NCBI RefSeq assembly: GCF_008728515.1
Contig: NC_044978.1
Span: forward strand, 147,494,262-147,558,261
Direction of reading: 5' to 3'
From: Papio anubis
Taxonomy: Eukaryota > Chordata > Mammalia > Primates > Cercopithecidae
Length of the DNA: 64,000 bases
Each line of letters opens with the position of its first letter. The first letter of the stretch is position 1. A program made the position numbers and the translations under genes. A model generated the notes under the pieces. It was not told the DNA's origin. It made no database searches and saw only the letters and a list, made by a program, of their open reading frames with translations. This document shows positions 1 through 12,496 of the stretch, piece by piece.

Positions 1-1510
1 ACCACTGTCTTCTTTTACATTATTTAATGGTAGAAGGAATTTTGCACAGAGCTGCCATAAACAAAAAGTTGATTACTAGGCAAAATGTTATACACATGCA
101 ATTGTGTAATAATAATAAAATAATAATAAAAACGATTATATTTTTATAATGGTTTATGGATCACCAGGAACATCTTTTTGTAGCCTCATTTAATATATCC
201 CATATTGATTAAATGAAGAAAACTTGGACATAATTGTCTTGATTTTTAAAAATTAGTTCTTAATCACAATAATAGTTGACCTACGAAATGAGTTAAATTG
301 ACAACTAATACTAAATAAAATAGCTAGTAAAATGATTTGATGATAAGCAAGAGTGTTCTAGAAGTGCTACAATTAACCTTGTGAAATTCCCCTGTCTAGT
401 CTTACTTCGTTAGTTAGTCTTTTTTTTTTTTTATTTTTTTCTCATGTTCTATTCACTTTAATTTCTAAGATAAATATTATAAAATAATTTTACTTATAAA
501 TTATTCACTGATACCCTGTCTTTAACATGTCAAATGAATTCAAAAGGAATCTTAATGAGGAATAATATACTCATGAGGTTTGATAGATTTAATTTCAAAA
601 TAATAAACCCTCTGAAGTCCTAAGTTAAAAATAAAGCACCTTGTTTGATCATTTTTCATCAAGAATGTATCTGAGTCTCTGAGTAATTATTAGTAGGAAT
701 ATTCCATTATCACAATTACACAGTATACGCTATTTAGTTTTAACTTTACCAAAAAAGGGAGCTACTTCAACACTGTTTGAGACTTATAATGGGTTTGCAT
801 TGGCTATGCACTACTAGCAAGATAATCTATTTTACAGCAGTGTTTTTTAACCTTTCCATTTATTTGAAAGGCAGCTAATATATAGTAGTTAATATAATGG
901 TTTGATGCATTTGTATTACATGTAGATAATGGAGATACAAAAAGGAGTGGTGGATATATTTTGATTCAGAGCTTCTTGCAATTAGGGGAGCTGGCTTACT
1001 CCCAAATAAGAGACTTTCCAAGCTGTTTTTGTTGGACTTACAGTGTTTAAGAGAGAGAGACTTGGCTAACTCTCGTGTAAATCCCAGTCATCTTTTATTT
1101 ATTTATTCTTTCACCTGTGATAGAAACCTGGGGCTACAAAAATGAAAGGCAACTCTTCCATCAAGGAATTTTCAGTCGGGGGGAATGACTGACTGGCAAA
1201 CAACTAAATAAAATACAGGAATTAACTAAAACAGGGATGTAAACAAGATGCAATGGGAACATACACATTGCTTCCACATCAGTCTCTGGGAGGACATTCT
1301 TTGTATTTCCATTTGCAAAGAGAAATAATTCAGAGTTTGAATGATCAGCTAATATGCCTTCTTATCTGTTTGCAAAAGCACTTTTCAAGAGAAGAAATGA
1401 TGATTATTAAATAAAATATTCTCATATCAGTATATCAATAGTTCCTGAAAGAGGAAATTGCAGTGAGTCACACAAGTGTACTCCCAATGATTTGTGGTGA
1501 TACAGGCTAG
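1..1510. other. AT-rich stretch without recognised features
   Basis: Read on both strands. It shows no exon-like segment and no repeat I can name, only AT-rich sequence with a T-run at 420-433. It is taken as intron 1 of TMEM156 because exon 1 was not found downstream of it. Confidence 0.5.
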
Positions 1511-1525
1511 GAATAGCACAGATGA

Positions 1526-2274
1526 GTCCGGGTGCGGTGGCTCACGCCTGTAATCCCAGCACTTTGGGAGGCTCAGGCAGGTGGATCACCTGAGGTCAGG
1601 AGTTTGAGACCAGCCTGACCGACATGGTGAAACCCTGTCTCTATTAAAAATACAAAAAAATTAGCTGGGGCTGGGGGGCGGTGTAATCCCAGTACTTTGG
1701 GAGGCCGAGATGGGTGGATCATTTGAAGTCAGGAGTTCAAGACCAGCCTGGCCAAAATGGTGAAACCCTGTCTCTACTAAAAAACTAAAAATTAGCCGGG
1801 CATGGCAGCATGCACCTGTCATCCCAGCTACTCTGGAGGCTGAGACAGGAGAATCACTTGAACCCGGGAGGCGGAGGTTGCAGTGAGCCGAGATTATGCC
1901 ACTGCACTCCAGCCTGGTGGACAAAGGGAGACGCCTTCTCAAAAAAAAAAAGAAAAAAAGGAAAGAAAGAAAGAGAGAGAGAGAGAAAGAAAGAAGGAAG
2001 GAAGGAAGGAAGGAAAGAAGGAAAGAAGGAGGGAGGGAGGGAGGGAAGGAAGGAAGGAAGAAAGAAAGGAAGAAAGGAAAAAGAAAATTAGCCGGGCATG
2101 GTGGTGGCGTGTGCCTGTAATCCCAGCTGCTCTGGAGGCTGAGGCAGGAGAATCGCTTGAGCCTGGGAGGCAGAGGTTGCAGTGAGCTGAGATCACCCCA
2201 TTGCACTCCAGCCTGGGTGACAGAGCAAGACTCTGTCTAAAAAAAAAAAAAAAAAGAAAAGAAAAAGAAAAAAG
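1526..2274 (+). mobile_element. Alu with a second Alu nested in its middle A-rich linker
   Basis: The outer Alu left arm runs 1526 to about 1660 and its right arm about 2081 to 2274. It is bounded by a 15-bp direct repeat, gaatagcacagatga, at 1511-1525 and 2275-2289. Between the arms sits a second + strand Alu, shortened at its 5' end (about 1665-1940), whose tail has become a GGAA/GGGA purine tract. The sequence aaaattagc recurs at both junctions as the inner target duplication. Confidence 0.9.
1940..2082 (+). repeat. GAAA/GGAA/GGGA purine microsatellite
   Basis: About 140 nt of almost pure purine grown from the poly(A) tail of the nested Alu. It accounts for the Lys/Arg/Glu-rich and Phe/Leu/Ser-rich frames here, which are not genes. 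Confidence 0.9.
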
Positions 2275-2289
2275 GAATAGCACAGATGA

Positions 2290-2868
2290 AAACACCTCAG
2301 ACCTAATTTTATCTAGCTGTTTTGACTTCCTCACTTTCTTTTAAGAGCCAAACTGACATAAACTCTGTTTACCAGCTTTCATTTCCCCTTCTATTTCACA
2401 CTTTGTGATGGAAATGGTGGTATAATGAACAGTGAAATTGAAGAAAACAAAGAATAAAGGAACTATAGGATAAACTGACATAATATGAGCATATGTTCAC
2501 AGTGTTTAAGTCTATGTTATAAAGACCACCACATCAAGGGTAATTGCAATTAATTTCCTGAAAGTGTTATTCTAGTTCTCAAAAATGAACGCTCTTTTTT
2601 AAATTCATAAATATTTAATAAGTAATCCCCAGTAAGGCCTTATGACTATTCAAACAATTCTTTTTTAATTTTAACAAATACATTTACATGTGCCCGTAAT
2701 ATGCCAAGTACTTTGACATATATTTTACAAAACAATAATTCATTTTAATGTATTAAATATTTCTACTCATGGTGCAGCATCATTCTCAAGAGAGAATGTT
2801 CTGAAAATCTTTAGAAAGAAGGAATAACACTAGATGGATAAATATACTTTGTGGTAAGATTTTGCTTC
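2290..2868. other. unique intronic sequence
   Basis: AT-rich sequence between two Alus. I see no exon, promoter motif or recognised repeat. Confidence 0.4.
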
Positions 2869-2872
2869 TTTT

Positions 2873-3178
2873 TAAAAATTTTTATTTATTTATTTTTGAG
2901 ACAGCATCTCACTTTGTCACCCAGGCTGGAGTGCAGTGGCATGATCTCGGCTCACTGCAACCTCCAACCCCCTGGTTCAAGCCATTTTCCTGCCTCAGCC
3001 TCCCGAGTAGCAGGGACTACAGGTACCCACCACCATGCCCAGCTAATTTTTGTATTTTTAGTAGAGATGGGGCTTTGCTATGTTGCCAGTCTGGTCTTGA
3101 ACTCCTGATCTCAAGTGATCCACCCGCCTCAGCCTCCCAGAGTGTTGGGATTACAGGTTGGAGCCACCACATCCAGCC
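2873..3178 (-). mobile_element. Alu, minus strand
   Basis: Full-length reverse Alu (poly-T side, gagacagcatctcactttg, to the ccagcc end), flanked by the short repeat agatttt. Confidence 0.9.
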
Positions 3179-3246
3179 AGATTTTCTTATTGAATTTTCT
3201 GAATCATTACAGTTTTAAAATGGCCACTAATGGACATGACATTTTC

Positions 3247-3512
3247 TTTTTTTTTTTTTGAGACGGAGTCTCGCTCTGTCGCCCAGGCTGGAGTGCAGTG
3301 GCGCGATCTCGGCTCACTGCAAGCTCCGCCTCCCGGATTCACGCCATTCTCCTGCCTCAGCCTCCTGAGTAGCTGGGACTACAGGCGCCCGCCACCGCGC
3401 CCGGCTAATTTTTTGTATGTTTAGTAGAGACGGGGTTTTACCATGGTCTCGATTTCCTGACCTTGTGATCTGCCCGCCTTGGCCTCCCAAAGTGCTGGGA
3501 TTACAGGTGTGA
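3247..3512 (-). mobile_element. AluY-like, minus strand, 5' truncated
   Basis: Young-type Alu (gcaagctccgcctccc). It stops at gtgtgag without the last 15-20 nt of the Alu 5' end, and is bounded by gacattttc at 3238-3246 and 3513-3521. Confidence 0.9.
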
Positions 3513-3760
3513 GACATTTTCATGTATGTATTTTAGGCAACTATGTGTTGGCAAAAAAAAAAAAAAAAAAAGGTGTTAAATAAAATGCTTTTCATCACTT
3601 CGACAGAACTGGCTTTATTCTCTAATCTGTTAGGTTGCAATACCTACCAACAACCCTAGCTTAGGGTGCTTTCTAACTGCTTGTCTCATTGTTATGGTGG
3701 ATAAATGCTCTCTTAGTATATCTGTTTTGCTTTTTAATTTAAAAAAAAATTTTTTTAAAG

Positions 3761-3845
3761 AGAGACAGGGTCTTGCTTTATGGCCCAGGCTGGACTCCAA
3801 TTCGTGGGTTCAAGTGATCCTCCCACCTCAGCCTCATGAGTAGCA
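3761..3845 (-). mobile_element. Alu/FLAM fragment
   Basis: About 85 bp of old Alu left-arm sequence (agacagggtcttgctttatggcc to cctcatgagtagca). Confidence 0.7.
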
Positions 3846-4004
3846 TATCTTTTTTGCTTTAATAGAAAAAAAAAGACTTTCTCTAAAACATTCATATGGT
3901 GATGTATCTTCCCCTTACTCTGTTCTGTTTCTTTTCTCTTATCACTTATATTTTATTACCTATATGATTTATTTATTACGCATTTTAAAAAATTACCTGG
4001 TTTC

Positions 4005-4140
4005 TCCAAATAGAATGTAAGCTCCATGAAACCGAGGTTTTGTCTGCTTTGTTCACTGATGTGTTTCAAGCAGTTAAGAGCGTGTCTTTCATATTAGGGG
4101 CACTCAGTGAGTATGTTGAGGGAGCAAACTTGCTGAATCA
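4005..4140 (+). repeat. L2 3' end relic
   Basis: Resembles the L2 3' end: gtaagctccatgaaac, then ttttgtctgctttgttcactg, then a degenerate gtgtct..gcactcagtgagtatgttgag. Confidence 0.6.
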
Positions 4141-4743
4141 TACTGTTGAGGAAATCAAAAGAAAACCTTGAAGGAGGCATTTCTGATCTGACGTTCCCCA
4201 ACATCTTGTGATTTAGGCAGGCCGAGTGTTATCCTCATATTTTTGAAAGATTAAGCTTCATCACAAACCTAGAGATTTTAGGTTGTGCTAGCGTGTGAAA
4301 TTTATTTTGCAGAATATTTTACTTGTAAAGAAAGATATGTGTCTTTTTACCCGGAGTCATTTTCCTGCCATTTTCTTTATCTACAGGGAATTTCATAATA
4401 TTCATTTACTGCTCTTATTTTGACAAGTAAAATGAGCAGTCTCCTGTGTCTCAAACCTGCCTTTCGAATATTGCTACGGTATGTTAAAAGTTATCCCAAA
4501 CTTTGCTACCTGCCTCCAGGAAACATTTTAAATGGTCTTTCCCAAATATCCTATGAATAAATCCATAGTCCCTTGCTCCTGATTTGGCTGACACTACAGA
4601 TATATCACCCATACACAATATGATATGTTTTTCCCCATTTCCTGCTCAGTATTACCAGAGAGCCTTCAATGATTGGCCCCCAAATTGAAATATAATCTAG
4701 TTTTTGCTATTGAAGTGGATACTCTTTTTGAGTTTATTCCAAT

Positions 4744-5039
4744 CTTTTTTTTTTTTTTTTTTTACACAGAGTTTTGCTGTGTCACCCAGGCTGTAGTGCA
4801 GTGGTGCGATCTCAGCTCACTGCAACTTCCGCCTCCTGGGTTCAAGCAATTCTCTTGCCTCAACCTGCCGAGTAGCTGGGATTACAGGTGCCCCCACCAC
4901 GCCCAGCTAATTTTTTGTATTTTTGGTAGAGACACGGTTTTGCCATGTTATCCAGGCTGGTTTCAAATTCCCGAGCTTAGGCAATCTGCCCGCCTCGGCC
5001 TCCCAAAGTGCTATAGGCATGAGCCACCACCCCTGGCCT
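4744..5039 (-). mobile_element. Alu, minus strand
   Basis: Reverse Alu with a 5' poly-T. The repeat tattccaat occurs on both sides as target duplication. Confidence 0.9.
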
Positions 5040-5254
5040 ATTCCAATTGTTAAAAAGGGCAGACCTGTGACCAAAGGAAAATATCATACGTTAATGAATG
5101 TCTCTGTAAATTAGCTAAACCATAAGGTCTCTCCTATCCTGGCAGCGAACATTTTTAAATTGCTGAATTATGCTATAGAATAACTAATCATGTGAAAGAT
5201 TTTTAGAAATAATCGACTACTTTTTTAACAGGCATAATTTACAATAAATTGGAA

Positions 5255-5655
5255 AGATCTTTTTTAAAAAAAACTTTTATTTTAAGCTCACGGCTACATG
5301 TGCAGGTTTGTTATATAGGTAGATCCATGTCACGAGGGTTTATTGTACAGATTATTTCATCATCTAGGTATTGAGCCTAGTACCCACTAGTTATTTTTCC
5401 TGATCTTCTCTCTCCTCCCACCCTCCACCCTCTGGTAGGCCCCAGTGTCTGTAGTTCCCCTCTATGTGTTCTCATCATTTAGCTCCCACTTATAATTGAG
5501 AACATGTGATACTTGGTTTTCTGTTCCTGTGTTAGTTTGCTAAGGATAATGGCCTCCAGCTCCATCCATGTTTCTGCAAAGGACATGATCTCTTTCTTTT
5601 TTATGGCTGCATAGTATTATAAATGGTGTATATAATACCACATTTTCTTTATGGA
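5255..5655 (-). mobile_element. L1 3' end fragment, minus strand
   Basis: Reverse L1 3' UTR: ggctacatgtgcaggtttgttat, the stretch about tables of versions (gagaacatgtgatacttgg), then atggcctccagctccatccatg. It breaks off at ttctttatgga. Confidence 0.85.
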
Positions 5656-5766
5656 AAGATCTTAAGTGTTCAGTTTCATGAATTTTGACATTTGTGTGCA
5701 CCTATGTAACTACTATCACATACCAGATACAGATTTACATCGCCCCAATAAAGATTCCTCTGACTT

Positions 5767-6045
5767 GGCCAGGCATGGTGGCTCATGCCTATAATCCCAG
5801 GACTTTGGGAGGCTGAGATGGGCAGATCGCCGGAGGTCAGGTGAAACTCTGTCTCTATTAAAAACACAAAAATTAGCTGGGTGTGGTGGCACGTGCCTAT
5901 ATTTCCAGCTACTCGGGAGGCTGAGGCAGGAGAATCACTCGAACCTGGGAGGGTGATGGCTGCAGTGAGCTGAGATGGTACCATGTCACTGCAGCCTGGG
6001 CAAAAGAGCAAGACTCCATCTCAACAAACAAACAAACAAACAAAA
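5767..6045 (+). mobile_element. Alu, plus strand, internal deletion
   Basis: Starts ggccaggcatggtggctcatg and ends in a (CAAA)n tail. Part of the left arm between the two A-rich regions is deleted. aagattc flanks both ends. Confidence 0.88.
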
Positions 6046-6191
6046 GATTCATCTGGCTCTTTCCTTTCAAATCTCCTCCCACATCCCCAAGGTAACATCT
6101 GACCTGTGTCACCATAAGTTAGTTTTGTCTCTTCTTCTATTTCGTGTAAATGGACTTATCACACAGTAAATATTTAAATATTTTTGGTCTG

Positions 6192-6513
6192 TTTTTTTGT
6201 TTGTTTGTTTGTTTTTGAGATGGAATCTTGCTCTGTCACCCAGGCTGGAGTGCAGTGGTGCCATCTCAGCTCACTGCAACCTCTGCCTCCTGGGTTCAAG
6301 CGATTCTCCTGCCTCAGCCTCCTGAGTAACTGGGACTACAGGTGCCCACCACCATGCCTGGATTTTTTTTTTTTTTTTTTTTTTTTCATTTTTAGTAGAG
6401 ATGGAGTTTCACCAAGTTGGCCAGGCTAGTCTCGAACTCCTGACCTCAAGTGATTCGTCCACCTTGGCCTCCCATAGTGCTGGGATTACAGGCATGAGCC
6501 ACCGTGCCCGGCC
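6192..6513 (-). mobile_element. Alu, minus strand
   Basis: Reverse Alu with a (TTTG)n tail and an expanded T-run in its middle linker (6362-6386). tggtctg flanks it. Confidence 0.9.
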
Positions 6514-6760
6514 TGGTCTGGGTTCTCTACTTAACATGTTTCTGAGATTCATCCATGCTATTGAGTGATTCAGTAGCTCCTATCTTTTTGTTGCAAAGTA
6601 CTCCATTACATACATACACAGCATTTGTCCCTTTATCTATTGGGTTATTTCCAGTTTGGGCTATTATAAATATGCTGCTATGAATATTATTGTACAAATG
6701 TTTGTGTCAGTGTATGTTTTCATTTCTATTCAGTAACGCTCTAGTCATGGAATACCTGGG

Positions 6761-7100
6761 TGTCTTAGTCAGCTTGGGCTGCTATAACAAAGTGCTGTAG
6801 ACTGAGTAGCTTGTAAACAACAGCCTTCACAGTTCTGGAGGTTGGAAGTCCAAGATCAGTATGCCAGCATGGCTGATTCTGATGAGGGTCCTCTTCTGGG
6901 TTGCAGAATGCTGACCTGACTTTTCTTTGTATTCTTACAGGATGGAAAGAGAACTAGTTACCTTTCTGGTCTCTTCTTATAAGGGCACTGATCCTATCCA
7001 TTAGCTCTCCACTCTCATGACCTAATTATCTCCCACAGACCCCACCTTCAAATACCATCATATTGGAATTTTAGGGGGACACAAATGTTCACTCCATTTC
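6761..7100 (-). mobile_element. MLT1 LTR (MaLR), minus strand
   Basis: Reverse MLT1A-like LTR: tgtcttagtcagcttgggctgc, cacagttctggaggttgg, cataccatcat..., ending in gggggacacaaatgttcactcc. It lies within the L1M relic. No internal retroviral sequence is present. Confidence 0.8.
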
Positions 7101-7164
7101 ACTGGGTATATTTAATTTTACAAGAAGCTGCCAAATGTTTCTCCAAAGTGGTTGTACTAGCAAT

Positions 7165-7640
7165 ATGTCTAGTAGCAAAAAATTCTCATTTTCTCTAGTT
7201 TATATTTAATATACTGAATCAATAACATTTAGAATATGTATAGTCAAAGAAATAATCTACATTTCTTTCAAAGTTCCCTGACAACTACTTAATGAGGTCT
7301 TGGGAAAATATGAGTTGACCTAGAGTAGCCTCTGGTGTGCCTATTATCTGTCAAATAATGAAGATTTTAATGTAAGTTTTCACTTATTTGTAGAGGTCAA
7401 TGGATGGTTGAGATTTCTTTTCTTGCAGTCATACCCTGAAAAATATTCCTGGCACAAAATATCTAAAAATGTGTAATACAATGTATTTAAAACTTTAGAA
7501 ATGTAGAGTTGAACTGTTGAGAAAATAAGACTCCTTGGAGGCAGAAAATGAGTAGGAATTATAAATACATATGGGTAAGCAAGAGTGAACAGATTAGTGC
7601 CTCGGGAGCATCTGCAAATCTCTGGTAGCCTGGAATTTCA
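7165..7640. other. intronic sequence, nothing recognised
   Basis: AT-rich, no exon-like or named repeat sequence seen. Confidence 0.4.
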
Positions 7641-8391
7641 GTTTCACTGGGTCATATGTCAGGAGACAGAAGGCAAAGTCTAAGACTGAGATATGACTGA
7701 GATACTCTAAAGTGATATGCTCCATAAAACAGTAACCTAGGACAAATTATGTCTGGTTTTGAGGAAACTTGTCTGTCTTCACTTTGGCTATGGGTGGAGA
7801 AAGGAAGAAGAGTCCTTTGAGAGTTTGTAAACACAGCTGGCCATAAGTAGGATGTTGAGGATCATTACCTGTGAGGTGTGAAAAGTCCAATCCAGGAATG
7901 TAGTTAAAGCCACTTTGGGTTAGTGGTGCCATTAGACACCCATCAGAGGAAAACACCAATCCTCTCTGGAGGAAAACATCTTTACACCATTCCTCAAATA
8001 ATTTCCCAAAGTGAAATTCCAAGGAACAATAGCTATTATCAAAAATCATAAAACACATGAAAACTCAATGGACAAGAATCAACAGAAACAACAAACAGTA
8101 GAATTGGATCTTCAAGGAATTCAGATGTTGGAATTACGAAATATAAAATAGAAAATAGTTTGTTTCAATACATAAAATATTACATCAAAAAGTATAAGTA
8201 AGCACAGAAGAATGTAATCAGACTCATTTCACACCATGTACAAAACCCAACTCAAAATGGATTAAAGACTTGAAGACCTAAACTGTAAAACTACTAGAAG
8301 GAAACATAGGGAAAAAGATCTATGACATTGGTCTGGGCAATTTTTTTTTCACTGACATACAAATTCTTTTCAGGGAATAAAAATACATACT

Positions 8392-8745
8392 TGATATGGT
8401 TTGGCAGTGTCCCCACCCAAATCTCACCTTGAATTGTAATAATCCCCACTTGTCAAGGGTGGGACCAGGTGGAGGTTATTGAATCATACGGGTGGTTCCC
8501 CCATACTGTGTCTTGTGATAGTGAATAAGTCTCGTGAGATCTGATGGTTTTATAAATGGGAGTTCCCCTGCACAAGCTCACTTCCCTGCCACCATGTAAG
8601 ACATCTCTTTACTCTTCCTTCACCTTTTGCCATGATTGTGAGGCCTACCCAGCCATGTGGAACTTAAGTCCATTAAACTTTTTTCCTTTAAAATTTACCC
8701 AGTCTTGGGTATGTCTTTATTAGCAGTGTGAGAATAGACTAATAC
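8392..8745 (+). mobile_element. MST-type LTR (MaLR), plus strand, solo
   Basis: Begins tgatatggtttggcagtgtcc, contains gatctgatggttttataaa and ttcccctgcacaagc, and ends agactaatac. Solo LTR inside L1 sequence. Confidence 0.88.
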
Positions 8746-9150
8746 AATACCAGACTATAAAAACAAGCCTCAATACATTTCAAGCAATTTTTAATATACA
8801 TCTCTGACTAAATGAAATTAAATTAGATTCTAGTAACAAAAAGAAAGTTAAAATAGGTAACATATTTGGAAATTTAAAAAATTCACTTCTAAATAACCTA
8901 TAGTTGAGAACAAGTTATAATGGAAATTAGAAAATACTAGTAACTGAATGATTAAAAAATACTATCTGTTTAAACTTATGCAATATTACCAAAACATATA
9001 ACTTTAAATGCTTATACATAAAACATCAGAAAAAGAACAATAAGATAAACCCAGAAAGTAAAGGCAGGAAATAATAAACACAGGAGCAATAGTCAATGAA
9101 CTTAAAAGAATAGATATAGAAAGGATCAATAAAATCACAAGTTGGTTCTT

Positions 9151-9446
9151 TCTTTTTTTTTTCTTTAGACGGAGTCTTACTCTGCTGCCCAGGCTGGAGT
9201 ACAGTGACTCGATCTCAGCTCACGGCAACCTCTGCCTTCTAGGTTCAAGCAATTCTCCTGCCTCAGCCTCCCAAGTAGCTGGGACTACAGGCTTACACCA
9301 CCATGCCAGGCTAATTTTTTGTATTTTAGTAGAGACGTGGTTTCACCATGTTGGCCAGGCTAGTCTTGATCTCCTGACCTCGTGATCCACCTGCCTTGGC
9401 CTCCCAAAGTGCTGGGATTACAGGCGTGAGCCACTGCACCTGGCCA
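9151..9446 (-). mobile_element. Alu, minus strand
   Basis: Reverse Alu inserted in the L1M relic. aagttggtt at both ends is the target duplication. Confidence 0.92.
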
Positions 9447-9506
9447 AGTTGGTTATTTTAAAGGACTAATTGTATGCACAAACCACTGGAAAGATTCATA
9501 TGTTAG

Positions 9507-9843
9507 TGTATTAGTCCCTTTTCATGCTGCTGATGAAGACATATATCATTTATAAGAAAAAAAAGAGGTTTAATGGACTCATAGTTCCACGTAGCTGGGG
9601 AGGCCTCACAATCATGGTGGAAGGTGGAAGGACGTCTTACTTGGTGGCAGGCAAAGAAGGAATGAGTGCCAAGCAAAAGGGGATTTCCCCTTATAAAACC
9701 ATCAGCTCTCACCAGACTTATTCACTACCTTGAGAACAGTGTGGGAGAAACCGCCCCATGATTCAGTTATCTTCCACTAGAGGGAATTATGAGAGCTACA
9801 AATCAAGACGAGATTTAGGTGGGGACACTGCCAAACCATATCA
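9507..9843 (-). mobile_element. MST-type LTR (MaLR), minus strand, solo
   Basis: Reverse of the family at 8392: starts tgtattagtcccttttcatgc and ends ggggacactgccaaacc and atatca. It lies 0.76 kb from the opposite-strand copy. Confidence 0.88.
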
Positions 9844-10325
9844 GTTAATTTCTTAGGGCTGCTATAACAAATGATCATAAACTTAGTGGCTTAAAACAAC
9901 ACAAATGTATTGTCTCACAGTGTAGGTTAGACATTCAACAGAGGTATCCCCAGGCTAAAATCAAGGTATCAGTAAGATTGTGTTCCTTTGTGAGGCTCTA
10001 GAAGGCAATCCATTTTCTGGCTGTTTCCAGCTTCTGGAAGCTGTCTGAATTCCTTGGCTTATGGCCGCCTTCCATCTTCAAAGCCAGCAATGGCCTGTTG
10101 AGTCTTTCTCATATTGTATCACTCTGACATTGACTCTTCTGCTACCTAATTCCACATTCATGATTACATTGGGTCCACCCAGATAATCCAGGACAATTTT
10201 CTTATTTTAAGATCAGCTGATTAACAACCTGAATTCTATCTTCTGCCTTAATTCTACTTTGCCATGTTATATACTATATTGACAGGTTCCAGGAATTAAG
10301 ATAGGGACATTTATTCTGCCTGCCA
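9844..10325 (-). mobile_element. MLT1-like LTR (MaLR), minus strand, diverged
   Basis: ttcttagggctgctataacaa, gtggcttaaaacaacac and tattgtctcacagtg are the reverse MLT1 LTR signature. It continues to cctgccaaa. Confidence 0.65.
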
Positions 10326-10747
10326 AAACTGAATAATAAAAAAAACGAGACAAGGTACAAGTAACTAATGTTAGAAATGAAAAAGGGGTATAACTATAGA
10401 CATAGCAAAATTAAATATATAATAAGAGGATATTGTGAATAATTTATGTCAATAAATTTGAAACACAAAGACACATATCTAGGAAACTTAGGAAGCAACG
10501 GAAAGCCCAAGAGTTTTACAACAATTAAAGAAACTCATTAAATGGTTTAATCTTCTCTGTTTCAGATGATTTTCACACTAGTTTCAGATGATTTTTCAGG
10601 CAAGCTCTGCCAGACTTTCAAGAAACAGACCAAACAAATAAATGCAATTTTATGTAAATTTTTTCAAAACATAAAAAAGAGGAGACATTTATTTCTTTTT
10701 AAACAAAAAGATGAAAATTTTATTTACTGGGAAATTCTTGCTGATTT

Positions 10748-11042
10748 TTTGTTGTTGTTGTTGTTGAGATGGAGTCTCGGTTTGTTGCCCAGGCTGTAGT
10801 GCAATGGTACAATCTCGGCTCACTGCAACCTTAGCCTCCTGGGTTCAAGTGATTCTCCTGCCTCAGCCTCCTGAGTAACTGGATTATAGGCACGCACCAC
10901 CACGCCTGGCTAATTTTTGTATTTAGTAGAGACAGGGTTTCACCATGTTGGCCAGGCTGGCCTCGAGTTCTTGACCTCAAGTGATCTGCCTGCCTCAGCC
11001 TCCCAAAGCTCTGGGATTACAGACATGAGCTACCACACTTGT
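10748..11042 (-). mobile_element. Alu, minus strand
   Basis: Reverse Alu with a (TTG)n tail. cttgctgatttttt flanks both sides as a clear target duplication. Confidence 0.92.
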
Positions 11043-11342
11043 CTCTTGCTGATTTTTTCATAGGGGTGTGACAAAAGCAACATCAGAATTTATTGTGATT
11101 CTATCTACAGAAGCTGGAGAAGATGATTTCATTTGTTCATTAAACCCCTCAATGTCTTCTACCTGCCTTTCCTAACCTTTACATTCAAAATTATCTTCCT
11201 GCCTATATATCTGTTAGTCAATAATCTTTCTTCCATTAAGTTTATGAAATTCTTCATGACGTGATATGGATTTTGACAGTGCTGTTTTTGATGTCATAAT
11301 ACATGGCAGAATGACTTGTGATAATATCACTTATAGCTTATT

Positions 11343-11622
11343 CAGGGGTCAGTAAACTATGGTCTTTTACAGCCTTTTTTGTTTAAAATGGTTGGGAAAT
11401 AAAAGAATATTTTATGACATAAAAATTATATTAAACTTGAAGTTTAGTATCCATAAATAAAGTTTTATTGTAATGCAGCTGTACTCATTTTTACATAAAT
11501 TTTTTTGTGGCTGTTTTCATTCTATAAGGTGAGAACTGTGTAGGTGCAACATAGATCATATGACCCACAAAGCCTAAAACATTTACTAAATGACCGTTTA
11601 TAGAAACTAAGTTGCAGACCAT
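11343..11622 (+). mobile_element. hAT-type DNA transposon relic
   Basis: Starts ggggtcagtaaactatgg, contains aaataaagttttattg and catatgacccacaaagcct, and ends with an inverted-like agttgcagacc. These are features of a non-autonomous mammalian hAT (MER) family, whose exact name I am unsure of. Confidence 0.6.
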
Positions 11623-11821
11623 GGCCTATATATTTACATTACACTACAATTATAAAATATAGGTGTTTGACAGTATTTATACCTTTGGATGAATAACCTT
11701 ACATAGTGAAATGTATAGGTATATCTATATTACAGATATATCCTCTTTTTACCATTTTTCAGTTGGCTGTTTTAGCTTTTCTAAATACATAATTTTGTCT
11801 GTAAATAATTATGACAATTGA

Positions 11822-12113
11822 ACTGGCGCAGTGGCTCACGATTGTAATCCCAGCACTTTGGGAGGCTGAGGTGGGCTGATCATGAGGTCAGGAGATCGAG
11901 ACCATCCTGGCCAACATGGTGAAACCCCTGTCTCTATTAAATACAAAAAATCAGCCGGGCATGGTGGGACGTGCCTATAGTCCCAGCTACTCGGGAGTCT
12001 GAGGCAGGGGAAATCGCTTGAATCCAGGAGGTGGAGGTTGCAGTGAGCTGAAATCATGCCACTGCACTCCAGCCTAGCGACAGAGCAAGACTCTGTCTCA
12101 ATAAATAAATAAA
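11822..12113 (+). mobile_element. Alu, plus strand
   Basis: Begins at the degenerate actggcgcagtggctcacg and ends with an (AATA)n tail. Confidence 0.9.
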
Positions 12114-12131
12114 CCAATTATGTCATACTAC

Positions 12132-12431
12132 TCTTTTTTTTTTTTTTTGAGACAGATTCTGGCTCTGTCGCCTAGGCTGGAGTGCAGTGGTGAGATCTCT
12201 GCTCACTGCAACCTCTGCCTTGCAGGCTTAAACCATCCTCCCACCTCAGCTTCCTGAATAGCTGGGACCACAGGCATGTGCCACCACGCCCAGCTGATTT
12301 TTGTATTTCTTTGTAGAGACGAGGTCTCACTTTGTTGCCCAGACTGGTCTCGAACTCCTGAGCTCAAGAGACCCACCCACAGTAGCCTTCCAGAGTGCTA
12401 GGATTACAGGCGTAAGCCACCATGCCCAGCC
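12132..12431 (-). mobile_element. AluJ-like, minus strand
   Basis: Old reverse Alu. catactactctttt at 12124-12137 and 12432-12445 is its target duplication. Confidence 0.92.
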
Positions 12432-12496
12432 TCATACTACTCTTTTCCAACACTTCCAAGCATTGTTTCCTTCACTTCTTTCTTTCTTTTATCCTT

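Larger units (their letters stand above)
5655..7165 (-). mobile_element. old L1 (L1M type) relic, minus strand, with insertions
   Basis: Recognisable pieces of an old L1 3' region: catgaattttgacatttgtg, ttctgagattcatccatgct, gggctattataaatatgctgc and ctgccaaatgtttctccaaagtgg. It is interrupted by two Alus and an MLT1 LTR, which are listed separately. Confidence 0.75.
7640..10560 (+). mobile_element. old L1M relic, plus strand, heavily interrupted
   Basis: The 5' part (7640-8220) resembles the L1M 5'/ORF1 region (atgttggaattacgaaatataaaatag). 8225-8390 resembles late ORF2 (aaaatggattaaagactt). 8760-9150 and 10320-10560 resemble earlier ORF2 (agaaaggatcaataaaatcac). All frames are broken. It is split by two MST LTRs, an Alu and an MLT1-like LTR. 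The order of pieces suggests more than one old L1. Confidence 0.65.

Noticed and set aside
1661..2334. Open frames of 74-181 codons on both strands rich in Lys/Arg/Glu or Phe/Leu/Ser
   Set aside because: They read through Alu sequence and the GGAA tract, with no coding signal outside the repeats.
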